Source of the DNA: Mangifera indica | Taxonomy: Eukaryota > Streptophyta > Magnoliopsida > Sapindales > Anacardiaceae | DNA length: 64,000 bases | Reading direction: 5' to 3' | NCBI RefSeq assembly: GCF_011075055.1 | Contig: NC_058145.1 | Coordinates: 10,785,894 to 10,849,893 of the forward strand | Shown here: positions 54,232 to 64,000 of the stretch, one piece after another | Layout of the letters: every line of letters begins with the position of its first letter | Numbering within the stretch: position 1 is the first letter of the stretch | The notes under the pieces: generated by a model | Databases searched by the model: none | The model's input: only the letters and a program-made list of their open reading frames with translations | Told to the model about the DNA's origin: nothing | Program-made: the position numbers and the translations under genes

Positions 54232-54960
54232 ATTTTAAAAAATACATATTTTATTTGCATTTGCTACACTAAATCATATAGCTAAATTAATAGGGATAAA
54301 AATTTTGTTGGAAATTATAAGGGAAAATCTAAATGAACCTTTATCTTTAATAATAGAAGATTTTAGAGAGCTTTTACTTGAAATATATCGTGTTTATGAA
54401 GTTAAATATGAAAATATTACATATACTTCACAACCACAGATAAGTTCATAAAGTTCATTCAAAGGCAAAATGTATTTATGATTCAATAAAATTATGTGTA
54501 CTCATTTTGGATACACAAATGTATACACATTTATATGTGTCATCGTGTGATTGGATGAATTTGAATTAAGAATAAAACAATAACCAATCATATGAAAACA
54601 CATATGAGTGTGTATACATTTGTGTACCCAAAATAGGTACACATAGTATTGCTCTTTATGATTTATTTTTATAAAAGATAAGCAATTTGTACGTTCAAAA
54701 TTTAATTCTAGTGAATTTACAAATTATGTTAATATTGGTAGATGAACTAAAATGATGAATGAAAATGATAATTTTAATATTCTAGTATAGTGGAAGTACA
54801 TAAAAAAACTTTTTTTGTGTTTTTCGTGATAACACATAACTTGTTAATGTCTTAAATAATAGATGATCATGTTTACACCCAAATATTATTAAAAAAAATT
54901 ATGTGCACGAAAGATTTGGTGATGATAGATTTCAAGTTGTATAATCAAGCCGTTGAAAAT
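54232..54960 (+). pseudogene. C-terminal fragment of a second hAT transposase, interrupted by a MITE
   Basis: A frame from about 54256 reads FAFATLNHIAKLIGIKILLE, then FRELLLEIYRVYEVKYENIT, and stops at 54451. After a MITE (54494-54650) further frames give NDNFNILV*WKYIKK (54755-54810) and HERFGDDRF (54905-54935). This fits the region before and including the hAT dimerisation domain (FDILxWWK motif). It lacks the N-terminal half and has stops and shifts. It differs from the DUF659-type hAT gene at 41913. Confidence 0.6.
54494..54650. mobile_element. Short palindromic MITE nested in the hAT remnant
   Basis: ATGTGTACTCATTTTGGATA on the left is matched by TACCCAAAATAGGTACACAT in reverse on the right, and ACACAAATGTATACACA by TGTGTATACATTTGTGT. 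The core has CGTGTGATTGGATGA, then GAATTAAGAATAAAAC. It is about 157 bp long and is the best-preserved copy of the family. Confidence 0.8.
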
Positions 54961-55000
54961 ATATTTAAAGATTTTAAGACTTTAGATTCAGAATATGATT

Positions 55001-57100
55001 GTAAAAATTTGATACTTATATATTTATAATATATATGATATAATATGAGTTTATTTTTTTATGTACACTCTATTTTATTTATTAGCTTAATTTTTTTATT
55101 ATGTAACTATACTTTTCCTCTATTATAAATGAGAATTTTTAAATAAAATCTAGAGGTATCATCCTCATCATTTACTTTAAAAAGTAATAAAATTTATATT
55201 TTAAAATATTAAAAGTAAGAGCATATCGTGAGTTAGTTTAAAAAGAATACAGGTAGACTTGTAAAATAACTCACGAACACATGACCTAGAGAGTGATGGA
55301 TCATGCCCCAAACATTGGCATTTCAACCGTTCGCCCCATAAAGAGGTCTTTATGTATATAATACACACGTGCCATCCAAAGGTTGAATTTTTATTTTCTA
55401 ATTCAAATGCAACAAAGGAGAAGATTATTTTATTTTTATTTTTATTTTTGGGATTTTTTATTTTTTTTAAATAGAGAAATTCATACATGTTAACTTGGAA
55501 TGTGTTGTACAAAAAGATTGTCTTTTACAATTTAGAAAATAAAAATATATTTCAAAAAAACATTCTTCAACTTCTCCAAAGAAAATGACAAATAATCATA
55601 ACTTGATTTAACCCTAAAAAAAAAAAGCGTACTAATTAAAAAAATATATATTTGCCTCATGATCTAGCTTTGTGTGGTTGAATCAATGTTTAGATCTAGC
55701 AACTTTGTTGGAATCATCATTGTCTCCTTCTCAAGCTTTTTTTTAAACTTTTTTTATTCTTTTATTTTTTTTAATTTTAAAAAATTCACTTTTTTATTTG
55801 AACCTTCTTATGTTTTTTTAATATAAGTCTTAAGAACTAAATTCAATAAAAAAAATTAATCAAGGGTGTCTTAATCATTTTGTTAGTTTTTTTTAATTTA
55901 ACCATAAATAATTAGTAAATATTCCTTTGTTAAATAATGTGTAACAAACTATCCCTTTATTGAAAAGTTTGGAAACTTTGCACCTTAATTAATAATATTT
56001 AAAATAAAAAAGCAATGTTGAAATAATATCACATCATGTTAGAATATATATATAGATATTATAAAAATCAGTTGAGAGAGCGACGTTCTTTATTTATCAA
56101 TTGTAATCCTACTTTCGTTTTATCAAAGAGAAATCGTAATAAAATATTTAAATTATGAAATTACCAAGTATTTTAAAGTAATCTAAATAATAATTATAAT
56201 AAAAACGAACAATTCGCAAATAAAGCATGAAGAAAAAGAAATTTACATAAAAAACTAGATAAAAAATGACAAATAAAATATTTACTAAAAACCCATAATA
56301 GAAAAATTTACCCTATTCTAATTTTGCGAGGACATCTAGGATCTCGTTCACTTCATCGGAATATTCGTTTTGATACTAAAACTCCAAATTCTTCATCCAA
56401 AACGTATGATCTCAAATTTCGATCATGATATTTAACATAAACAATTTCCCTCCCAATATTATTCAATTATATTTTTAAGGAAAGTTGTCATTAAAAACTT
56501 ATAAAATGTAAAATATATATATATCATTGTTTGTAATTGATACAAAAGAATTTATTATAAAATGGAAATAACCTAATCTTATGCTTCACTTTTATTCTAT
56601 CAAGAATATGTTCTTGTTAGTCACTATCAATAGATGAATTAAATTCTATTATAAGCAAGTTGATATAATGTTACTATTTAAAATTGTAATTATTTTTGGA
56701 TCATGGTTATAATTCAGTAAAATTTTTAAATTTGTATACTACAAAATATAGCTTTTGTTGTTATATTCAACACAATCTTTATGCAATTTTTTAGTTTTGT
56801 AAATTTCAATCATATTTGAAATATGCATTTAAATTGTAATACAAGTAATAAAATTTAAATTAAATATATTTTTATATTATAATAATTTAAATTATATATT
56901 TAATAATTAATTATAAAATTATTTGCATGAAACCAGTCGTCGATGGATCGACGCGGGTAGACTCTTGGAACAATGATTCAAACCACTCAAGGCATGTTGA
57001 AAAAATTTATGAACAATCATGTTACAGCAAAAAATAGTTGGAGAAAGAGAAAATCTGATGAAGAAAGGAGGTTATGATGGGGGCAAAATTTTTGATACTA
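55001..57100. other. AT-rich intergenic DNA
   Basis: No gene, RNA or bounded element is recognised. The minus-strand frame at 55201-55512 and others are shadows of AT-rich sequence. Confidence 0.5.
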
Positions 57101-58851
57101 TGAATAGAAAATTGATTCCCAGCCTGTGTGTGCCCCCCTCATTCATATTGTAAAAAAGATGCTCATTCTTCTTCTTTTGTTTTTTCAGATACAAAAGGGC
57201 ATTCTTATAAAGAGGGTGCATCCCGTTCTCGTTCTTATTCCCATTCTTCCCTTCCCATTCCATTGCAGGGTTCGAGGTTTCATTATTGATAATCCGAACC
57301 TGCATGTGGAATGCAGCTTCGAATGTGCTTCAATGGTATAATGGCTTCCTGCAAAAAGTTCAAGTTTTTCTCTTTCCTTTTTTGGATTTGTGATTGTTTG
57401 GTATGTTGTTGGGGATGAAATTTCTTAACCTTTCAAGCTTATAAATGAAATGATAAAACAAAAAAAACAAAAAAATTATGGTTGGTCCATGTTAAAGATA
57501 GTTGAGGTTTTATCTTTATAATTTTTTTTTTTTTTGTGTGTGTGTGTGTATATTTTTTCCATTGTTACTGAACAATTCTATCTTTCTAGCAGAAAGGATT
57601 TGTGTGTGTGAGTTTGTTTGTTTTCCCTTGTTAATGAAGATGTTTACAACCCTTTAAGTTCTTGGATGTTAGTAGAAATTAATGGTTGGAGTAAGAGTTG
57701 AGATGAAGCTTAATCTCTTTTCTTTTTTTAGATTGATTGGATTATTGTTGGTGATGATTTTTCATAACCCTTTAAGCTTCTGCTTGAAATGATAAAAAAA
57801 ATAATGATTGGTTCATTTAAAGCTAGTTGAGGTTAATCTCCATAGCAAAAAATATATTTATTTTTTTGTTATTTAGTTTTTCATTGTTTTTGAAGCCTTT
57901 CTTGGAAATTAAAGGTTGATTCATGCAAGAAAAGAATTGAAACTTAAAATTTTCAGCTAAAAAAGGAAGCTGGTGATGGCTTTTGCATTAATTGTGATGA
58001 TTAATAGCCATTAAAGCTTCTGCATGAAATATGACATTTGTCAGCCATATGAATGCAATGACTTCTTTAAAAGATTTTTTATGCAAATGGGTTTTTTCTG
58101 AATCTGATTCAGACAATTGCAATCTCATTTTTTTACAACAGTTAGATAGGAAAGAAAGAAATAATTCTTTGTTTTCTGGGATGTGAATGCCCCACCTTGC
58201 CCTTATTTCGTGCCATTTCATTTCTATATCCCTTGTGGCCTAGAAAAAAGTTTCCATTGAAAACAACCTTACAGACATCACTTTTGTGGCTTATATTTCC
58301 GCACGCCTCAATTCTGTTTTGATTTTAGTGAAAGGGACTGACACTGTCTTGGCTTTGAGTTTGGTGAGGATTTCATGTTTGAGAAAAGTATAGAATGAAT
58401 GTCAAATTCTGTGGTAAAGATTGATTTTTTGAGAGGTGGTGATGTTTAAATTCTTTTTTCCACGTTGTTGAGTAGGGGGTTTCTTACTTGAATAAATTTT
58501 GTTGAAGTTTCAAAGATTAATTTATTTGGTCTTCAAGTGTGTTGTCATTCCAACAACTTTCTGCCTTAATCTCCTGGAAAGTTAAAAGGCTGATAGAATC
58601 TAAGAGCTTGTTAAGGAAATAAAATTTCTTGGGGCTTACAGCGAAATTAAAGTACTCATTTCTTCTTTTCAACTTTAAATTTCTAAACCTTTCTGTTGGC
58701 GGGCGAAAATCCAAGCCCTGTTCATATTTATAAGCTTTTTATTGACTAAAATTTCTGCAGGAGTTATGGAGCTCAGTTTGTGAAAATTTACAAACTAAAT
58801 TAGGTTAACTTTGCTTCTTGTGAACAACTTGGTGACTTAACTTTTAATCAT
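57101..58851 (+). promoter_or_regulatory. Probable promoter, leader exon and 5'-UTR intron of the MATE gene
   Basis: From about 57350 to 58760 the plus strand becomes T-rich, as plant introns are. A good acceptor TTTCTGCAG lies at 58752-58760, 91 bp before the start codon. A less T-rich block at 57190-57350 could be the leader exon, with a possible donor at ATG|GTATAATG near 57333. The exact donor and transcription start cannot be fixed from sequence. Confidence 0.35.
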
Positions 58852-61800
58852 ATGATGGCTGAAGAATCTGATAATGTCCCTTCTTCTGAGAAGAATAAAC
58901 CTCCCCTATGCATTTTCTTCAGGAATGCCAGGTATCATTATAAATTTTGTGCTTAACTTTCCATTTTGTACTTGATTGTATTTACTGTTCGTAGTTGAAA
59001 CCAGCTCCAATTTTGCGTCAATTTTAACTTTGCTTAAAGATGGCAAAAAGGGTATCAAATTTGCTGCTTAATGGTTAATTAGGATGTAATAAGTGAATAT
59101 TTTATTTATACATAACTATCATCTGACTGATTCAACATCATGATCTGGTGTTGTTCATCATATCACTCTGCTTCAAAATTTTTCTTGCTGAACCTCTACT
59201 ATGCTGTGAACAGAAATGCCTTGAAGTTGGATGAACTTGGTCTAGAAATTGCACAGATTGCACTGCCTGCATCACTGGCTTTGACGGCGGATCCAGTTGC
59301 TTCTTTAGTTGATACAGCTTTTATTGGCCAAATAGGTATTTCCTCTCTGGAATTTCATCATTTCTTTGTGGCTAATTTCACTGCTTCTCCTTAGACTAAA
59401 TCATCTGATCAATGTCTTAACCGGTACAGGCCCAATAGAACTTGCGGCTGTAGGAGTTGCTATTGCTCTTTTCAATCAAATATCAAGAATTGCAATCTTT
59501 CCACTTGTCAGTATCACAACTTCTTTTGTCGCTGAGGAAGATTCTGTTAATAAAATCAACCAAGAGGCACAAGAGTTAGATGAATACTTCGAATCTGGTG
59601 AAGTCTTGCTACCGAAAACTGAAGCTAAGGCGTTGTTGCCAGAAAATGGTATGCCATATATATGTTTTTAATGCTGATTGGTGTTGTTCTTGCTAGTAAA
59701 AGACAATAATGATCGTGTATTCTTTTTTTTTTTGTTTGTTTGGTTTTTCATCCTATTGTATCAGATTCTGGCAAGTCTAGATATGAAGGCAGTAGCTATG
59801 AACCTATAAAATCTGGAAACAAAAGGCGGCATATTCCATCGGCCTCTTCAGCTATGGTTATTGGTAGCATCCTCGGCATCCTTGAAGCTATAATCCTTAT
59901 AGTTGGAGCAAAACCTCTATTAGACTTTATGGGAATTGGTGCTGTAAGTACTCATTACGACAATTGAAGGCTCTTGAACTTGTTCTGCTGTTTTCTTCCC
60001 TGCACAAACACTGTAATCTACAGAAATGCTGACCAGAAAGAGCATAATATTTTTGTTTCAACAGGACTCCCCTATGCTAACCCCTGCTCAGCAATACTTG
60101 ATATTGAGGTCACTTGGTGCCCCTGCAGTTCTTTTATCATTGGCCATGCAAGGAGTCTTTCGTGGATTCAAGGATACAAAAACCCCCTTATATGCCACTT
60201 GTAAGCCTTACTTAACTTGAATACTTCGATTTACAAGTTAATCTCTTTCAGCAGATTGAATAAATTTCTAGTTACGTTCTAATTTCTTCTTCTGTGAACT
60301 AATCCAGTATCCGGAGACTTAACAAACATAATTCTGGACCCAATATTCATTTTTGTTTTTCATTTGGGTGTCAGTGGCGCAGCCATTGCTCATGTTATAT
60401 CTCAGTAAGCTATATTTAATACTATCAACATACAGAAATTTCAATGCTTCTTTTATGATTCTATCCTTTCTACTTTTCCCTGAAATTATGAATCTTCATG
60501 GCAATTACAGGTACCTCATTGCAGCAATACTTTTGTGGAGATTAATAGGGCAAGTTGATCTCATTCCTCCTTCCGTCAAACATCTTGAATTTGGTCGATT
60601 CCTTAAGAATGGTAATTATTCTATTTCACATCAACAAAGTCTAAGCTAAGATGAATCTAGTTCAAATTTTAGTTGAAAGTTGTCAGACATAATTTTTTCT
60701 TATGTGTTTGAACTCCAGGTTCTCTATTACTTATTAGAGTTATGGCTGTCACGTTTTGCGTCACCCTTTCTGCATCTTTGGCTGCACGACAGGGACCAAC
60801 TCGCATGGCTGCATTTCAGGTCTGCTTGCAGGTTTGGTTGGCAACATCTCTACTCGCTGATGGTTTGGCTGTTGCCGGTCAGGTTAGATCTTTTCCCTTC
60901 ATCTGCAACTTTGCCTCAAAGCATAGGAAAATTGGTGTAAACCGTGTAATTTATGCTGAAAACTGTATAATGATTGAAAAAGCTTTAGATCATTACGCCT
61001 TTTTCTTTTTTATTTACCACACTTTTTCAGGCATTTGACTGTCCATTTCTTTGGTTTCAACTCTAGCAACAGTCTCAAGACACTTTCAAAACGCTCAACT
61101 GTCATATCATGGTAACATAATCTGCATTTCATGCTTGCAGGCGATCCTTGCAAGTTCATTTGCAAAGAAGGACTATGTGAGGGCAACAGAAACAGCAGCT
61201 CGAGTGGTGCAGGTGCTTTGTTTTTGTCAGAAAACTCAAATGGTTTCTAATACAGTGTGATTTTTTCAACTGACTTTTCATTGATATCCTGCAGTTGGGA
61301 TTGATTCTCGGGTGCGGTCTATCCGTCACACTTGCAGCAGGACTAACTTATGGAAAAGTATTATTCTCGAGAGATGTTGATGTTCTCCACCTCATTAATA
61401 TAGGAATTCCGGTACTCCCTTAGAACAATAAAAGCAATATTAACATCCTCACAAGCTTAAAATGAGAAATGAACACTGCAAACTAATGCTACCATTCCTA
61501 TATATCAGTTTGTTGCAGGTACTCAACCCTTGAATTCGTTAGCATTTGTTTTTGATGGTGTCAACTTTGGAGCATCCGATTTTAAATATGCAGCATACTC
61601 TATGGCAAGTCTATAGCTTCTTTTTCTCCCATGAAGATTGAAGTAGAAGTGTTATATGAAAATGCTATGCTTAACTTGACACACTTCCATCTCCAGGTTG
61701 TTGTAGCTATTTTCAGCATCCTATGTTTATTGGTTCTCTCCAGCACAAGCGGGTTCATCGGACTCTGGGTCGGTCTCACTATCTACATGAGTCTTCGAGC

Positions 61801-61999
61801 TTTTGCTGGATTTTGGAGGTAGTTTTTATTCATATCATTCCTTTTCATTCCCACAAGATCATCAAAACTCCTACTTTAGACCCAAGATACATCTCCTTAA
61901 GAATCTCAAAATTTCCAAATCAAGAATCCTCATTTCGGCACTTATATTTGCAGGATAGGGACAGGAACGGGGCCTTGGGAATTTCTTAGGAGTCGATGA
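58852..61999 (+). CDS. MATE efflux transporter of the FRD3/DTX42 citrate type, 13 exons, 516 aa
   Basis: Family members (FRD3/DTX43, DTX42, AACT1) export citrate across the plasma membrane for iron movement or aluminium tolerance. Exons are 58852-58931, 59214-59335, 59430-59648, 59765-59943, 60065-60200, 60308-60404, 60511-60611, 60719-60882, 61141-61212, 61295-61411, 61509-61604, 61697-61818 and 61954-61999 (1551 nt, all phases consistent). Recognisable segments are ADPVASLVDTAFIGQIG, FPLVSITTSFVAEED, GAPAVLLSLAMQGVFRGFKD, LDPIFIFVFHLGVSGAA, FQVCLQVWLATSLLADGLAV and FVFDGVNFGASDFKYAAYS. A long hydrophilic loop (exons 3-4, about residues 115-175) separates the second and third membrane helices, a trait of citrate MATEs. 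Start is MMAEESDN; the first of two adjacent Mets was used. Intron 11 has a GC donor. The gene appears intact. FRD3 and DTX42 orthology cannot be separated by eye. Confidence 0.92.
61605..61696 (+). other. GC-AG intron in the MATE gene
   Basis: Exon 11 ends TCTATG and is followed by GCAAGT rather than GTAAGT. The acceptor CTCCAG precedes GTTGTTGTAGC. The spliced product reads YSMVVVAIFSI, in line with the family. GCAAGT is the usual form of the rare GC donor class. Confidence 0.85.
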
Positions 62000-63511
62000 T
62001 TGATTCATATTCATGGTGTTTCAGCTACCAGTTTGGCAGGTCTATAGGAAGCTGCAAGACTTTGCTTCCATAATCTTTGCCTTATGGAAGCAAATTTTTG
62101 CTTTTGCAAAAATAAATATTTGCTTTTGGTAAAATATAAGTAATTTTTCTGGGCTTTCTGGTTGCCTGATATAATATTTCCCATGTATGCTGAGATTTAA
62201 TGTCATACAGAAAAGTTGTAGGTATACATGTAAAGGGGAAAAACATATTCTCAATGTGACTTTTTCTTCTGGGGGTAGTTAGTTATAGATATGTTGGGCA
62301 AAAGTTTAAGTTGTGATTATGAATCATTGTACTTACAAGATTTTATTCATAAAGAGAATAATACCCAAGATTGGACTGGCTCTTGTGGAATTATACTAGA
62401 GCAAGAAGATAAAAATAAAAGAGTCAAATATATGTAAATCCAACAGAGAAAAGTACAGTAAAGATGAGGCTCCTAAAACTAGCTCTGTTAATAGTGGTTG
62501 ATATGTTGCAATAATCTTAACTCATTCACAAAGGGGTAAGCAAAATTGATAGAGTATTAAAATTTTTAGAGGAAATTTTTTGGTTCAAATATTTGACATA
62601 CTTGTGAAACTTTTTGATCAATTATTTATAAAAAAAAATCTTAATTCATTGTCAACATATCTAATTTTGTTATTTCAATAATCTTTGTAGAATTTTTATT
62701 TGATAAAGCTAACACAATAAGCCCTGTTGTATAGGATTGAACAACAAAAATCCTCGTATGATTATAATAAGAGTAATACAATACATACTTATTTTAAATA
62801 TATAAATAAATATATATTTATACATATTATTATGTGATTAAATATTATTTTATCTTTAATTCAAAATTACTCAATCACATAATAAAATATATCATATACG
62901 AATGGCAAAAAAATTAATGCCATTCCTAAAATTATAGGGGAAATTTTGTTTGGAGAAATGATATTTGTATAAATAGTATATATAATTTTATATATAAATT
63001 ATCTAATAATATTTTGATATATCATTATTTATACATAAAATTATTCATATTATTTATGCATATAATTTTATTGTTTTGTTATTAAGTAATATTATATATA
63101 TTATTTTATATATAAATAATAATAATATATTATCAAATTATTAGATAATATCGACTTAAAATTAAATCTCAATCCAAAACCATCCTTGTAATAGGCAACT
63201 CATCTCACACATCCCAACCCATATATCAACGAAAATAGAAAATTTACAACACAAATTCTTCGTCCTGCTAAATGTTAAACAAACTTCTGTCTGAGAGTAC
63301 CATTACCTTTGAGTTTTTTTTTTTTTAATTTTATTTTATTTAAAGTGAACACACCTTCTTTTAAGTTGGATCATAACTGCAAAGTTAAACGATTGTCTTA
63401 AATAAATAAAATTTTAAATTTAATAATTGATTATATAATTTTTTGTGTTAAATTAATAAAAAATTTGATTTTAACGTATTACCAAAAGATTTCGAACTTT
63501 TATTTTTATAT
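62000..63511. other. 3' flank of the MATE gene and AT-rich intergenic DNA with palindromic MITEs
   Basis: The first few hundred bases are probably the 3' untranslated region. At 62770-62905 lies a copy of the short palindromic repeat (ATTATGTGATTAAATATT, TTTAATTCAAAATTACTC, AATCACATAATAAAAT). At 62950-63150 a further AT-only palindromic stretch repeats ATATAATTTTATATATAAAT words. No gene is supported. Confidence 0.5.
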
Positions 63512-64000
63512 TTGGATAGCTTATCTTTACCACCCAAACTATTTTCAAAAACCCCACCTATTACCGAAAGTGACCAAAAAGGAGAGTTTCATTCAACATT
63601 AAACAAAATGTTAAGCTTTAAAATGAATATGCAATTTTGTCAGCATATACCCGAAAGGGATCCGTCAACACAGTCCCTAATACTGCCGCTTTGCCTCTTA
63701 TTGAAAAGGCGTGTACGCTACAAAATGCGGTGGAGAGAGGCAAGAGATTGCACGATTGTATCCAGGAACAAATCTGTCAAAATAATTGTGTGTTGGACGG
63801 ATCTGGTTGATTTCTATTTTAAATTAGGGTTTTTCAAGGATGCACGTAATGTGTTTGAAGAAATGCCTGGAAAGATTTGGTTTCATAGAATGCGATGGTA
63901 ATGGATGCGTGGAGTGTGAGTGTTATGAGGAAGTGATTCTTTTGTTGTTCGGATGTAATAGGAGGGTTTAAGGCCAAATTCGTGCATTGTGGTAACTTTG
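63512..64000 (+). pseudogene. Partial, frameshifted PPR protein gene running off the window
   Basis: The opening frame MDSLSLPPKLFSKTPPITE is followed by PPR-like sequence split over frames: IEKACTLQNAVERGKRLHDC in one frame (about 63697-63760), then VDFYFKLGFFKDARNVFEEM in another (63806-63865). After stops come CYEEVILLF-like and EGLRPNSCIVVTL segments near 63930-64000. The PPR signature and GKRLHDCI are typical of the plant PLS class, which acts in organellar RNA processing. Several shifts and stops indicate a pseudogene, though the 3' part lies beyond the window. Confidence 0.7.

Overview
The window reads as nuclear DNA of a eudicot plant. It is strongly AT-rich, has genes split by short AT-rich introns, and encodes plant-specific proteins: an R2R3-MYB of the MYB46/MYB83 type, a plastid dicarboxylate translocator, pentatricopeptide-repeat (PPR) proteins and a FRD3-type MATE carrier. 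I cannot name the species from sequence alone. All exon boundaries were worked out by hand from reading frame, splice dinucleotides and remembered family sequence.

Layout. Positions 1-5.4 kb hold two full-length copies of one Mutator-like element in head-to-head inversion. An intact ten-exon family-3 aldehyde dehydrogenase (ALDH3F1-like, 485 aa) lies on the minus strand at 5465-11577, and its introns host several hAT-type insertions. 11.6-17.4 kb is repeat-rich intergenic DNA. A decayed PPR gene (17.43-18.67 kb, minus) and a decayed nuclear copy of the plastid protein Ycf33 (19.75-20.1 kb, plus) follow, then the 5' end of a Ty1/copia element (20.93-21.5 kb). An intact two-exon MYB46/MYB83-like gene (317 aa) is on the minus strand at 24186-26360. 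26.4-41.9 kb is a graveyard of MITEs, one solo LTR and a long TATATG-type microsatellite. A decayed hAT transposase gene lies at 41.9-44.0 kb.

The DiT1 (2-oxoglutarate/malate translocator) locus at 46158-49278 (plus) matches the family over its whole length, but carries a TGG-to-TGA nonsense codon and a one-base deletion near the C terminus. Two same-orientation Mutator-like elements with perfect 9-bp target-site duplications flank it (44875-45933 and 50844-54083), and the second is interrupted by a solo LTR with a perfect 5-bp duplication. An intact 13-exon FRD3/DTX42-type citrate MATE gene (516 aa) is at 58852-61999 (plus). The window ends in a second, degraded PPR gene that runs off the edge.

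How the genes relate. This is a eukaryotic region with independently transcribed genes, so no operon logic applies. The MYB46/83-DiT1 neighbourhood recalls Arabidopsis, where MYB46 (AT5G12870) and DiT1 (AT5G12860) are adjacent, so this pair is probably an ancient linkage now pulled about 20 kb apart by transposons. I did not find a convincing undescribed molecular system. The most notable signals are the broken DiT1, the long inverted Mutator pair, the foldback element upstream of the MYB gene, and several short, unnamed palindromic repeat families.
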